64,000 nt of DNA from Bradysia coprophila (lineage: Eukaryota; Arthropoda; Insecta; Diptera; Sciaridae), in contig NW_023503372.1 of assembly GCF_014529535.1 (NCBI RefSeq), positions 4,692,988 to 4,756,987 of the forward strand. The letters are read 5' to 3'. A model generated the notes under the pieces. It saw only the letters and a list, made by a program, of their open reading frames with translations. It was not told the DNA's origin and did not search any database. The position numbers were made by a program, and so were the translations under genes. Shown here piece by piece: positions 27,301 to 42,300 of this stretch. Positions within the stretch are counted from its first letter, which is position 1, and the number at the start of each line of letters is the position of its first letter.

Positions 27301-30300
27301 TGGTTATTATGCCCGGTTGGTATTCATGTGTGTAATATATAGGTACACACAATAATTCATTCACTTTCAATGAACGCATTATGAACACGGTATAGGTCGC
27401 GTTTTTCTGTACTTTTTTTTGTTTATTAATTCACTGCAACAAAGAGTTTACAGGTTGGCTACACAACATTGTGTTTACTTTTTAATGAATTCAATAAATT
27501 CAATTTTACAGTCACGAAATTTTTCGATTGGGATGTGCGACGGTTTCGGTGAAATGTAATTAGTAAGAGGTGTTTTTGAAGGGCTTATTTAGTTGATGTA
27601 AAAAGATAAGGGGTAACATAGAGTACAAACAGATCTCGAGCATAAATTAAGTCTAGAAGGAGCCTAACTTGTCGGAATAAGAGAATCAGACGCAGTTGGA
27701 ACTTTTTTTATGTGAAGAAGTCTGCCCAACAATCTTATTGCTTATAGTAAGAATTCTGGTCAAATTCAAATAATTCAATACAGAAATTCTTAGACTGCAC
27801 AGTGAGCACTGTTGTCTTAACGTACAGTACAGGATATCCTAGCGATTCTGTAGTAATGCTCTTTAGATAAGGTAAATAGCCTCAATCAATCCGAAATCTG
27901 TATTTACACGGATAGTGAATCATCTGTCAACGCTCTTACCTATGTTGACTGCCTCTAATTAAGGATTGTAAGGATAGGCTTAACGAACTAGGAGCCCGTA
28001 ACCAAGTGATTGTAGTCTAAGTATCGGGATATAGTGGTATTCATGGTAATTAGGAGGCTACTGAGGTTGCTAACCTGGGATTTGATGAAGAGTTCATGTG
28101 ACCAGAGCCAAGGGTTAATTCTCGAAAGAGACGAGGAAATTATTGGTAGTGACTTCATCAGGTAGTGGCAGGGAGCGAGATGCACTGGGTTTTTCGACCA
28201 TGTGTTGCGATGGAGACGCGAAAATCTTCTGTATCTGACTAGATCTAACTAAGGCGAGTAGTTCGGGCAATAACGAACCACTGTAAGTTTAAGAATCATG
28301 TCCACAGAAACGATCGGTCAATCGATCCTATCTGTTCTTTTGGTCTTTTGCCTGAGACTTGTGGGAGACTATCTACACCGACCTAACCTAACATCGTTAG
28401 ATGGAAAGCGCCTTAACTTCTTACTGATAACTGTAAGACATCAGTGATAGAAGGAGCAAGGCTGGGGACTAGAAAACAAGGGATCTTCAATCTGGACTTC
28501 ATACCATTCAAATCTAATTTTGGATGTACAGTATATATGTGTAACTTGAAGTGACACTTTGTAGAACCACTTTCAATTTCATTTTGGCGAAATTAAATTG
28601 CGTTTTATTTCAGCTAAGAATTACAGTTAACTAAAATTAAAACCGTTCTCTGTCTCCCATCCACTTCGACGACATGTGCTACGCATAAATAAATCAACAA
28701 ACCATACAGCACCATGATGTCGTTTTATTTGAAATGAATTTTATTTTTACATTTCGAAGAGAACAAAAATCTGTTAGCGGATCTTGAACTTGACTCGTTG
28801 CATTACACAGTATAATGTTCTTATTTCTACTCAGATGAGTTCACTTCTTTACAAACCATATTTTCATTTTGAAGATCGAGGATTGATGTGCTGTGCATAA
28901 ACAGTTATATTTTTGGAACGATGTACTTAATTAAGTTTAAACGAAGTGTATTAAATAATAAACCATAAATTTCTATTTTCAGGCTTCCATGGACTTGCCG
29001 CCCGACAAAGCGAAATTACTGAAAAATTACGATGACGAAAAGAAGTGGGATATCATTTGTGACCAGGTAACATAGTTTTCAGACATTTCTTCTTCACCGT
29101 AATGATCATGATGATCCAGTAGTTACTCTTCACTTGTGATACGCGACAAATAATTTAAAAAAACAGAGAGAACGTTCGTGACGTAATGCCATTCGAATGT
29201 ATTTATGTCTGTTGTATACAACTCTGGATTCCGTTGGTGATTTAGATTAAAATCTATGATGTCATAAACACGCGCATGAATGATATAATTACATTGAAAT
29301 GTTACCAGCTCGTTATTATTGCTAATTGTTCGCATTTCTTTGCTGTGTTTTAATTTCATTTTGTTATAAACAATTCACCGCGCGATATTTATTTTTTATT
29401 TAGACATACACAGCTAAGCTTGTACAACATTATGGTTTGTCGATGGTCTTTGTTTTGTTGAAATGAACGAGGTGATAAACTAGAATCGACATTTATTGCT
29501 TGTGCCGATAAAATCTGCGGAGAAATGTTGTCATTGCACATTGAGTGGGAATACAATTTTGTTAAAACATAAGTCTGTCCAAGCCCAGTTTTATTAAGTT
29601 ATTTAATCCATTAAATAACGCCAACGCCAAGCGTATCCAATCAGCGCCCTATAACACGTAAATCTGTGACTTCGTATGTTAGTAATGTCCTAATGTTGCA
29701 AAATCTTTTACTTCATTCTGTCAACATACTTTTCACTGTATAAGTCTACATTACCCGGATCGCTTGTTTGGATCATTGCTGTCGATAACAAATGACTAGC
29801 CGTTTTTGTGAGTTGAAATTGCCATGTAATCTGTGACTTCTCTTGTTTAAATGAAGTTATTCTTTTCATCGTAGGTGCGTCTAAACCACTATGAAACCTT
29901 ACCCCGAAAGTATATGTAATTACCTGTCTTTTGACACCTCACAAGACCTTGTACGACCAACAATTTTTTTTTATGTACCTGAAGATATTCCTGTCCGAAA
30001 AGCGCTTGTTTTCGGTTTTCGATCACCTCCCATTAGCCACAGAAGCGTCAAGGAAATTTTTGAAACAAGTTTTTGCTTCTAGGGTCGAATACCTTTCTAG
30101 GCACATATGAAAAAGTCCAATGAAAAATGCTTCCGATTTCGGTAAGCATTTTTGAAAAGAATTCCTCACTTTTAATCTTCAACAAAAAATCTTTTACTTC
30201 ATTCGTTAAACAAACATTTTAATATAATATCGAGGGCAACATAACTGAAGGGCGTCCTACCATTTTTTTAAATGACAATATCTTTGGAACCATTGATCGG

Positions 30301-33300
30301 AGCTAAACTGTTTTTTCCTGAAAGCTGTCAACATTTGTCAGATTTTTAGCCATATATTACGTCTAATCTACCAATGGTTCCAAAGAGATAGTCGTTTAAA
30401 AGTCTAAATCGCTTTAACCAGATCACTCGTCTGTGTCGTTGCTGTCGAAAGTCAATGGCTAGTTAGTGTTAAAGATCTTTGATTCGATCGGATGTCTCTT
30501 ATATGATTGACAGAGTAACTTTATTTCTCAGTTCATTTTTTTCTCTATTCAATTCTTGTTCATTCACATGGAACGGAGACCTTTGAGAGTACATTTAATT
30601 GTAAACACTCAGTATATAACGCAGAACATAAACCCGTATTGTTTACAGATAAAAGTTTGAAAAAAGAAAGAAATTTTTTAAGTCGGTTTTTTTTCAAGCT
30701 TTTGCTGTCCGTAATATCATAATTATTTAATAATTTTATGTAATCTTCAATTAATTAATTGAAAATTTTCATTTCTTAATTATTTATAATAACAAACCTT
30801 TTGATTCAAGCACGATGTTTACTGTTGCGACTTTTGCAACATTTCGGATTCATAATATTACCAAGCACACTTCAACGATTGACTGATGATTATTAGTGCT
30901 GCAACCAACACGCATATTTACGTGTAACAAGAAACTATTAAAAATTTGGATCGCATTTTGAACAATTTGCGCAGTATTTGTCACTTCCTGCTATTGCATA
31001 CGAATATAGCAATAACAATTATAGTTTTTCATCAGTTTTACTTTCGGAAGGTACATATTAGCCTCATTGCAAATTATTACATTTTTCTGTAAATTGTTCA
31101 TGTCGGTGATTAGCACGTTTTACACTTTACGAGCTTTGTGTACAAGGACAATGTTAATCACATCAAATTTGTAAAAGGTCTTAAGCCTCTAATACAGCTG
31201 TAATGATTTGTTTGGGTGATGGATGCAATTAAGTTTTATTTTTCTGCGTCTCGTTATCTTCCGATAAGCGTAAGTGATCATCGTTTTACTGTTGCTTTTA
31301 TTTAAATATTCCAGCAGTTGTAAACTATTTACAGCGTCGTCAAATATTTTGTTAGGAAAATTGAACTTTTGTTGAACTATTAGTGTAGAACAATGAACAA
31401 TGAAGTGATGTGTTAGCATGTTAAATTGAATTAATATTCATTTAAGTTATCTAACCGTTTATAAACAGCACACGCATCACGATGATGTATAAACAGTATA
31501 CATCTCTCTCTATCTCTCTTATGTTATTTTAACCATATGCTTGATTCTAAATCTTTTACTTCATTTGTCTTAACATTAATTTTGTTGTGATAGTGTGTAG
31601 AATAGATTGCTGTGGAGATTTTTGTTGACGTTGTCCAGCTGATATGGTATAGTAGATGAAAACAAATGTCGTAGTCGCAAACCCTACCCAAGGGTTATAA
31701 TAAGTTTTCATGTGAATTTTGTTGATGCGAGGAGAATCCGATGACATTAAACACACGAAAACGAGAGACTTCGCAGTTATGTAATAGATTTTACTGAGGG
31801 CGTATAAAGTAGTGCTTGAAACCCGAAAAGTACGTTATTCAATGTATGCACAATAATGTACGCACAATAATGTACAGTACATTACTTGTCCATGCCTTTA
31901 TTTTCCATAGGGTCGAAAGTGGCTTATTACAACCTTAGGGATGAAAAGTAAACTGACTTTAAGCGTTTCTGCGGGGAAATTCGGAGGTCTCGTTAATAGA
32001 CCTCGGCTTCGCATCGGATCAACAAAATACACAGGAAAACTCACCTTGTCATCTTCTTATCCCTTGTTATGTTAAAAATATAATTGTCGGTTGAAGCACA
32101 GGGGACGTCAATGAATTTGCTTTAGCTGTCTTTCAGCTGATCCACTCTATACAAATGAATTCGCTCATACAAAGCAAATTAATGTTTAAATTTCACTGAC
32201 TGTAATTATAAACTAATTTCTTAGTTGTGCAAAATAAATTGCCGCAATTCTGTAGGTGATGGACGGTATACCGAATTACATAAATTTGATCTAAAGTACA
32301 TTCGAATGTTCGGAAGATTTTTACAAATTGTGTCCCCAGCTGAGAGCGCGAAAGGAATGTTTATTTTGTCTTGTGTTTTATTCGTTTGATTCATGCAATT
32401 ATGCATCTACCAGCCAATCACTTCTTAAATCTCCAGCTTATTATTTATAGCATTTCAATTGTTTGCAACAATGATTAGTAAAAATGATGATGACTCATAT
32501 TAGGAAAACATTTCTCACACAAAATATATCTCTTCTGCTTATGTGATGCGGTTTGTGTTATCAAATTTAAAAAAAGTTTTTTTTTTCAGCTAAATTACAA
32601 TCTAATCAGCCTCCCATTCGCTTAATTATAGAAATCACATTGAAATCACGGTTTTCTTATTGTAATTTCTGAAGTTTTTTTTTTCGTGTCAGAAATTGTG
32701 ATTTCTGCCTCGTACACAAAAGAAAAGACTTGAAAAAGCGATGTGTTTCTCGTCGTTTACGTAAAACGTGTAGGTTGCTAGAAAATATCAAAACTGGTCG
32801 TAAATTAATAAAAATGTTATGATTTGATTGACAAAATGATTGAAAAATCTTCAACCGTTTGTTGATGCACAAGAGAAACATGTCTATTACGGACGACCGT
32901 CAAACACCAACGGGAAATTAATCTAAATTACAATGTAATAAATTCATAAATTATAAAATGTTCTCTCTCGTACAGCATCCAATAATTTGTTCAATCCGTT
33001 GGACCACTGCCAGTCTTGCATCCAGAACAGCCGCACCCATAAACTTAAAATTACTTTATTTTCTTTTGACATGTTCTTAAGCATACGCTAATTACTTTTC
33101 GTCAAACACAGGCGGCTATATTTTCATTACAAAAATCTCGTTTTTGGTGATATGATGCGTTTGCGTATATACTGTTCTACTTAGTATACAAAAGCGATGT
33201 AACGTGAGCGCGACAACATAAATATGAAGGGAAAAAAACCATTTTCATTAGAATTATGTAGATCTTTCTAGCTGAATCAACACAATATTTAAGTGGTTTT

Positions 33301-36300
33301 AGTGCTTGTACAACAAAATAGGAGCTGAGTTTTTATTCATTCCATTGGGAAAGTGCATGTTTGTTGTTCTTAATGAGTACCATGCTAGTGATGATTCTCT
33401 TTTTTTTCTGTGTGTAAACGAAAGTCTGGTTGAAAATTGAAGTACCGACTTCTTTCATTGAAACGACAACAGAGAAAAACACTGTTAGCTGACGAGAAGG
33501 TACACATATTTGGTTAGGCCAATATGTAATTTCAGTTGCATATTCATTCGAAAAAAACAGAGATAATCTTCGGTTCCAATTGAGCGCTGGGAGGCAGAGG
33601 GTAAATGTTAATAAGATCACACCGATAGCTTCAAAATGCAAACACTTTTTGCCATTTAATTCAGTTCACTGTTGATCTCATATCGTCGCTCGTTTCGTTT
33701 CTTCTCCCTTTTTGCATCAATCTGATGCACGAATTGCATCTTTTAACTTTGAAACAAAAAAAAAAAAAATGTTACCGAAAGTCTTAGAGGGCCTCGCCCA
33801 GTGTACGGATCATTCAATACACAATTTATATGTGAGTCATTCCATTTTATACAACTGAGAAGAGCATACACGATTAACATGAATGATAGCATGCAAACTA
33901 ATGTCGAAGGCGTACATAACATAAAGGAATGCCACGAAACTTTTAAAACTGAAAATATTTTCTTTTATTTATGGTGCTGTTGTTTCGCCAAAACTATCAC
34001 CCACCGTTCCGTTTTTGTAACAATAGTGGCGTTTTTCTCGTCTTCTTCTTTTTTTTGTGCGACACAACTGTGAAAATGTTCCGGATCGAACACATGGGAA
34101 TATTATACGATTCGATATATAAACAGATACAAAATGGCGTGAACTGGAGACGATGACCTTTTTGTGTGCATTATTGGTTTAGGAGTGCGCAGCGAATAAA
34201 GATAATCATGACGGAACGGTAACATTGAATTGCGGCAATAATCTTGATAATTCCCCAGGATTGACAATACGAAATTTTTACCATATGGGCATAACGAAAT
34301 TACTTTCAAACCACTCCAATAAATCATTCGTCTGCATAAACCGTTGTCGTCAGTTACAGGTTTTATATGCAAATGGCTAAATTACAATAAAATGCTGTGT
34401 ACGAATGCAAATTAGCGATGCAACAACGATTTAGTCATCAACAACATCATTGTCTCAGCACACGTCATCCATGTCTGAAGGTTGAATGACAAACACATTA
34501 GAGATTATTAATTTTATTGGCAAAGATAGCGAGGCGTTCTTTGTCGTTCTTCAAATTTTGATATTAAATTCGTCGAACAAATTCGGCTTTTTGCACTTGT
34601 CTGCATATCGTCAAGGCTTAACGCGATTTAATTAGAGCCCTGATGAGCCCTGTTTTGCTGTAAAGGAGAAAAGGTTTTAAATGTCTTCAAATTCCATGCC
34701 CATCCTTAGAACAATGTTGAAACCAAAATTACACCAAAGCTTTGTTTCGGTCGAATTAAGTTCGAAAGGTCTCTCAATCTTTCTTTCCTTCTCATATATT
34801 ACCGTGTTTCGCCAAAATACCGTATCTCATTCATGTCTTTGATTCCATCTTTTCATTGGAATCCAAAAGAAGTTCAAAGCTTTCAAAAACGAAGACGCAA
34901 ATGAGATACGGTCAAAAATCAATATACACGAAATTGGAACTGCCAAGTTCTTATGATCATGCTTCGAAAATTGGTTTGAACATGTGAGACCGATCCACTT
35001 AATAGATTTGTTAACCTTTTATAAACAGCAAGCGTATCTCAAACAAAGTCGTTAAATCTACTACTTCATATGTGCTTAAATTATCTCCTAGTTTTTTTAT
35101 ACAAAATCTATCACCTCTCACCTCTAATATCATTTATAATACATTTCTCTATATATCATTATATAAAAGAGAACACTAGCCAGAGTTCATCGTTTACTCT
35201 TGTCTTTGCCGATAGCAGATGACTAGCAGCTGCAATATTGGCACTTATCATTTGCTTTTATGACGAAACTAAACTTTTTTTTTAAATAAAGGTTTTACTT
35301 TGCATATCACCATTAAATCTGTTACTTCATTTTGTTTAACGTATCGACACAGAATACCATTTGAAATGTACAAGAGGCATAGCTCATTCTTTCGCCTGTA
35401 GAGACGAGACAACCGATTCTTATTTAAAAAAATCGAATTTAACATTTCAAATCGGTAACGAATTCAAATTAGTTAACTGCGTACACCAATTTAGATATTT
35501 TCTGACGGATGACTAAATACAATACCCAAAAAAACAAGCCAGAACATTTCAACCAATTGATTCAATTAGACATCCATCATATATCAAAATATTGCAAAAA
35601 CAAAAAAAGAAAACCAATTCAGAGGCGAAGGAGTACATTATACTGTTCCAAACGTTTTGCTGTTCGTTAAATTATTTGCATCCGGCTTTTTATTTCTGTT
35701 TCAAATGTGAACTACTGTATGGCATGATGTTGTATAGATATACAAAATACGTGAGCCCATGTGAGCACAGGGAAATTCTGAAGAAAAAATTTGTATTAAT
35801 CATCAACGTCAATTTTTGTGAACTCTCAATAAATTTGTGTAATTTGAACTGTTTTTCGTATTGTTTACATAGCAATTTCGTTTATTTCATTTTCTCTTGC
35901 AAATCAGAGTCACGACCGCTTCACTGGAAATTCTATTAACGATAAGACCTTTCTGTATCTAATCCAATAATCCAATATAATATCGCAAATCTGAGTGTTG
36001 GTAAACCGATACATAAATTCTATTATATTGTTCAGATGTTGTTTTTAATTGTTGCCTTGTCCGACATATGTGATTGATTATGTTTTGTTTTTGCGCAAAT
36101 AAAAAAACGGCTCAAAGCACCTAACCGCTAAATAGTTGGTTAGAAAGTAAATATGAAATTTAGAGTTCATGACCTTTGTATTTCATTCAACCAAATGGCG
36201 CGTAATCTGTGACTAAATCAGAGAGTCGGCAAATTTTTTTCTTCTTCTTTGTACGTACCGTACCGCCCAGAAATTTGAAAATGATTGACTGGAACTTCTA

Positions 36301-39300
36301 ATTAATTTTCAATCTACTAGACCAGTGCGGCATGGCACTTTGAGTCCCTCGTTACCACGGTTTTAAACTTGGCGTATGGATCAAACCGTGAACTAATGGG
36401 AGACTCAAAGTGCAGAGTAGGTGAGACGAAAAATGTTTGTTCTATGACTATCATTATCTAGGGCTTGAACGAGGGTAACATAACAAAAAAAATGTAAATT
36501 GGTGTCAAAATGAAGATATTGGTGCCAAATCAGGAGTGGGCGTGATTGATAAGTCAAATTTTCCATTTTTTTTACTTGTTAGGCACTGATTAACGACCGA
36601 TATACTTATACACTTCTAGGGCTCAAATGCTCAAAAGGCTCAAAAGTCGTAGAACCAATTTATTTCGTATCGAGTTTGTAACAATTTGTCATAGGTTCAA
36701 ACCGTGGCCTTATGGGGAACTCGAAGCACCGTGCGGCACTGATCTTTGCGTCTTACATTTCCCCTAACTACAACTTTCGTCTATTTACTTCCGGTTCGTG
36801 GAATCGTTTTGTAAATACATTTACATCCACCTTCATCCTCGAACTTCCTTTTTGATGTCTTTGCGAATGTGAGTGCTAAACAAACAAGCCGTTTAATATT
36901 TGTACAATTTCAAGATAAGCAAAGTTGCTGCACGGTAATATACATTTCACCAAACAAATACGCAATAAAATCGTGCAAGACATACGAAGCAGGAACAATT
37001 TTTTTTGATTCTATCGTTGCGGTAATGCCAAGGACTGTTGATATAACAAAACCAGAAAGCCCCTAAATATTAATTTGTACGACCACAAATCATCGTTTGT
37101 TTAATATAAAAAAAACACAATCGAAGAGACAAAAAAAAATTAATAAAAAAAAATTGAAAACGTTTCGTAAACCGAATACGACTTCCGTCTCTACTTATAA
37201 AATTTAACACATCGTACAAAGAACCGATTTATAAATAAATCATGGAGTCATAATGTACAAAATGCATGAAATGAAATTTGAATAACGCGTACTTTTTATA
37301 AAAGGCGCATATGTTTAGGGATAAGTACAGTAATTGAATATATAAATTTGTTTATGCATTTCGAAGCTGTAATGCAATGAAAGAGAAATGTGCTGTGCTC
37401 AACGATAATATTAACAAAATTATATTTTTTTCTTCTTCAAATTACAGGAAATGGTTCAGGCAAAAGACCCTCCTTCACATTATTTAGCGAAATTAAGAAC
37501 GTATTTAGATCCAAAGGCATCTAGAAGTCATAGGGTAAGTAATCAACTGTGTTTATTGGCATGTGCATTACGACGGTTAACAGAATTATTGTTTCGTAAA
37601 ATTATTGCTTTGCAATCACCTAAATGTATTACGTTCAGCCGGCGAATTTATTTTTAATTTATCAGCAATTTTTATGCTTCTGACCTGGTCCGACCATTTT
37701 CGTATAGCCCGTAAAATATATGTTATTAGTCAGGTGTTCAGTCGATGGAATTTGCAAATTTAGTTCTTTTCGACGAGACATATTGTCGGCAAATATAATA
37801 CTTCCGCTGGTGCCACCAGAATTACTATCAAATAATGTGTGCACTGTCTACATTTAAGTGAAAAGAGCAAACTGGACAACAACGAATTAACAGAAACGGT
37901 ATCGATAACTGGATTTGGGGTCGTTTTCACTATCTTCATTTTGAAAATATTGAGTAATCCTAATGAGCGAAAGAAAGTATGAGGTCTGAGGTCAGTGACA
38001 ATCTGTCCGTATGCGAAGGGTTCAGTTTTGTTTTATTGTTTTTCCCATACCACTACATAATAGTTTGCCCCCAGCGAAAATGATCCAACACAAGAAGAAT
38101 ATTTTCGGTTAATTTCAATTGAATTCCTTTGTGATAATCAACTATTGCATGGGGTAGGCAATAAACCAGAATACATTGGATGGTGCTGACTAAATTCATT
38201 AATTGGGGCACAATTTTGTGATATTCGTAAACTCATTCGTGTGTTGTGAGCCACTTGCTTCGGTAACTGTCTTCCGACAAGTGTAGATGTATATTGTATA
38301 TTCGGCTCAGACTCTAAGATCACGCTCAGACTCTCTTGTCGAAAAGACAGTTATCGAAGCTTGTTGCTCAAAAAAACAACCTTGTGAGTTTGATTTTATC
38401 ACAAATCTGCTACCTCTCGTAATGAATTATTTTCGCAGCATCCAATGTAATCTACTACTTCCAATACACTCAATCTCATAAAGTACACAAACAGATAGAT
38501 TGTGATCTTTGAGAGACACTTTGGTGTAGTAACTACAGCTCAACTCTCAGCGACGCAAACAGTAGCGAAATGTAAAGTAGCATGCGAACATCTTCATACT
38601 TTTCAGGATTTAATAGGGCATCGGGGAATCTGGCACACGCATCATAGTATGCGTCCTTTTACGACATGTAATGAGAAGTCATGATTGTGCCAAATTCGCC
38701 GCCTATAGGTGAATCTGGCACACCATCAATTTGTATGGTGTGCCAGATTACCCGTCCCCCGTTGTCCTACTTTCCATTCGAGACCTTATTTATCAAATCA
38801 GGATTATTTATGTGAGCGATGTGAGAAAGCAAAAGAAGAATTGCAGGAATCGAATATCCAGATTTGCATAACTAAATCTATTCGAATCTATTACTTCTTC
38901 TATTTAAAGAGTTTTCAAAATATTCGATACAAAATCTTCTACTTCAATTGTTAAAAAATAAATTTTCTAAATAAAAGAGGACTAACTGAAGCTCATCGCT
39001 TATAATTGTTTTTGCTCTGTTAACAACAGATGACTAGTCGATTGTTGAAACCGGTGTTGCAATTTTTATGATAATGCGATAATCTAACCATCGTTAGATA
39101 TTAAAAAGTTGAAATTGATGGCAGGATACCTGCCCAATGATGAAATATTGTGCAGATATCACAACACAATTACTCGTAACACCATTTCAGTTTTCGTATT
39201 ATTGCATCTCTGTTCATATAATGCCACTTTGAACATTTTATTTTATGAGCAGAACATTTTCCATTCATTTAAATGAATCTATGAATGAATGGATGGAAAC

Positions 39301-42300
39301 AATTTGCTAGAACTAGTTTCATGTTGACCTCGTCTGTAAAAAAGGTCAGGCTTATAAATGTTTTCGCCGATTCAATAGTGAGTGATATTGTTTTTATGAG
39401 CCACAGAAAGCATTATACATTTTTTTCCATACGCGCACTTGGTAGATTAGTTCAATCAAAGTTTGTACTGGTTTCGATATTATAAATGCAAACATTGCCC
39501 GGGGAGGGATTCGAAATTGTTCGTTTAATTTATGAAATTTCGCATCTTGATGAATTCATATTAATCAATGTGTGTTGAGTTAGTGAATCATTACCGTTTC
39601 GAAACATCCGTTGAACTTTGTGACCACACTCAATAAAAATGTATTTTACGAAGAGCCTCTCACTTTAATGATAAGATTAGTAATGCGCAGGGGCAGGAAG
39701 CATGCTCTTGCTTGCTTATTTATTATTGATCAACCGAATTATTTCAAAATAGCAAATTTGTGCATGCCAAAGATAACCGTTGTCCATTATCTCATTACCA
39801 TGATTAGAAGTTGGTTGAGCAATAATTTCTTCGAAAAATGATTGTTCGTCTCCTAGTATCTAAATTCCAATCTATTTCCACAGAAACGAAAAATTGTCGG
39901 CGAATCAACATCGACACAAGTACTTCGCGACCTAGAAATCTCCCTCCGTACTAACCACATCGAATGGGTCAAAGAATTTCTCGACGATGAAAATCAAGGT
40001 CTGGACGCTCTAGTCGATTACTTAAGTTTCCGATTGACGATGATGCGACACGAACGACGCATTCAAGAAGCCCGATCGGAATCTGAGGAACGACTGAACG
40101 GCACAATCACTTCGTCGGGTAGTAGTAGTGACACAAAATCTAATGGATTTCTGAGGCCAGGCCTTGGTGAACTGTTAGCCGACAGTCCGAATTTGAAACG
40201 ACGATCACGACATATAGCCAAACTGAATATGGGCGCATCCACCGATGATATACATGTTTGCATTATGTGTCTGCGTGCTATAATGAACAATAAGTATGGC
40301 TTCAATATGGTGATCCAGCATCGTGAGGCCATCAATTGTATCGCTCTGAGTTTGATACACAAATCGTTACGTACTAAAGCGCTTGTATTGGAACTGTTGG
40401 CTGCAATTTGTCTGGTAAAGGGAGGACATGAAATCATTCTGTCTTCGTTCGATAATTTCAAAGAAGTTTGTTCGGAAACGAGACGATTCCAGACCCTGAT
40501 GGAGTATTTTATAAATTATGACATTTTCAACATTGACTTCATGGTAGCGTGCATGCAATTCGTAAACATAGTGGTCCATTCGGTGGAAGATATGAACTAT
40601 CGCGTTCATCTGCAATATGAATTCACAGCTCTGCGTTTAGACGCATATCTGGAGAAACTAAGCTTAACAGAATCGGAAGAGTTGCAAATACAAATCTCGG
40701 CGTATTTGGACAATGTCTTCGATGTTGCTGCGCTCATGGAAGACAGTGAAACAAAGGTAAGATTGAGACACAATTCGAGTTGCTTTAAGCTTACAACTAA
40801 TTTTATGCTCCACAGACTGCCGCCCTGGAAAAAGTTCAAGATTTAGAAGAGGACTTAGGCCGCTTATTGGAAGCCGAACGTGATATGATGCGAAAATTGT
40901 CGGACTTGGAGAGTGAACTGAATCAAATTCGAATGGAGCGCGACGAACTCTATCAAGCGAAACGACAGAACGAAGAAGAAGTTCAGACACTGAAACGAAC
41001 ATTGAAACAAAACGAGAAGAAGCTCATGAGTCAACAGAACATGTTGGAAAGCAAAACTCAAGAGCTTCAAACCTTAACAAAATCGCTGCCAAGAGGTGCT
41101 TCCATAACAGATAAACTCAACGAAATTAGTTCACACACAAATGGCTATGACAAGGAAGAAGTTGTTCCTCCGATTCCACCGCCACCACCAGCAGCTGCAT
41201 TAGCACCACCAGCACCACCGCCTCCATGTCCTCCTCCACCTCCACCAGCTTTAAACAATAACTCAATCAATGCGACAAAACAACCGCCATCGTTTATTCC
41301 GCCACCTCCAGCTGCCGGTTTTATGCTGGCACCAGATGGAGCTATGACTATTAAACGAAAAGTTCAAACGAAATATAAACTGCCAACGCTTAATTGGATA
41401 GCACTGAAGCCCAATCAGGTAATGAACGATCGCATTAAGTCTGTCCTCCGAAGGCATTACAAGCAATTTTTATCCAGGTTCGTGGCACAATATTTAACGA
41501 ATTGGACGACGAAAAATTACACAAGCAAATTGACTTTGCCGATTTCGAAGAAAAATTCAAAATCGGTATTGGCGGGCCGTTAGTCAATGGTATATCTGAA
41601 GTGGACGGATTGAATTCCAGCAAACGATTCAAAAAGCCAGAAAACGTTTCAATTCTCGAGCACACGAGATTACGGAACATAGGTAAGTTCATCGTTTTTT
41701 TGTGCGGACTTCATGCTCAACTAACACTCTACTCATTCAACAGCAATCTCTCGACGAAAATTGGACATGCCAATGGACCAAGTTATCAAGGCGATCAACA
41801 ATTTAGACTTAAAGCAGCTGTCACTGGAGAATGTGGAAATTCTACAGAAAATGGTGCCCACTGAGCAGGAAATCAAGGCGTTTAAGGAATACATAGCCGA
41901 GAAGAAAGATTGTAATCTGTTGACCGAGGAGGACAAGTTTATGCTGCAATTGACCAAAGTGGAAAGGATATCATCGAAACTATCCATCATGAATTACATG
42001 GGCAACTTCTTCGACAGTTTACATCTAATAAGTCCGGTAAGACTGAACAATCAGTTTACGGTCGATTGTTTCGCTTCACTGAACTCCATCCTCATTTTCA
42101 GCAAATCTATGCGATCATTAACGCTAGCTCTTCGGTGAAATCGTCACAAAAATTCAAAGATGTCTTAGAAGTGGTGCTGGCATTCGGTAACTACTTGAAC
42201 AGCAGCAAACGCGGACCGGCCTACGGTTTCAAATTGCAAAGTTTGGACACTCTGCTAGACACAAAATCGACCGACAAGCGAATGTGTCTGCTGCATTACA

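Larger units (their letters stand above)
25076..28982 (+). other. Frl intron 1, right part
   Basis: No exon recognised up to the acceptor at 28981-28982. Contains the TTAA MITE, the tRNA-like fragment and the LINE RNase H remnant listed separately; the rest is AT-rich. Confidence 0.55.
29067..37447 (+). other. Frl intron 2
   Basis: 8.4 kb without a recognised exon. Contains MITEs at 29.7, 29.9, 30.2, 31.7-32.2, 35.1 and 36.3 kb. Open frames at 33333-33641 (minus) and 35592-35939 have no domain or homology that I can see. Confidence 0.6.
37535..39883 (+). other. Frl intron 3
   Basis: No exon recognised. Contains MITEs at 38.62 and 38.88 kb; the remainder is AT-rich with short unsupported frames. 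Confidence 0.6.

Noticed and set aside
33333..33641. 102-codon minus-strand frame in Frl intron 2
   Set aside because: Low-complexity AT-driven composition and no family resemblance.
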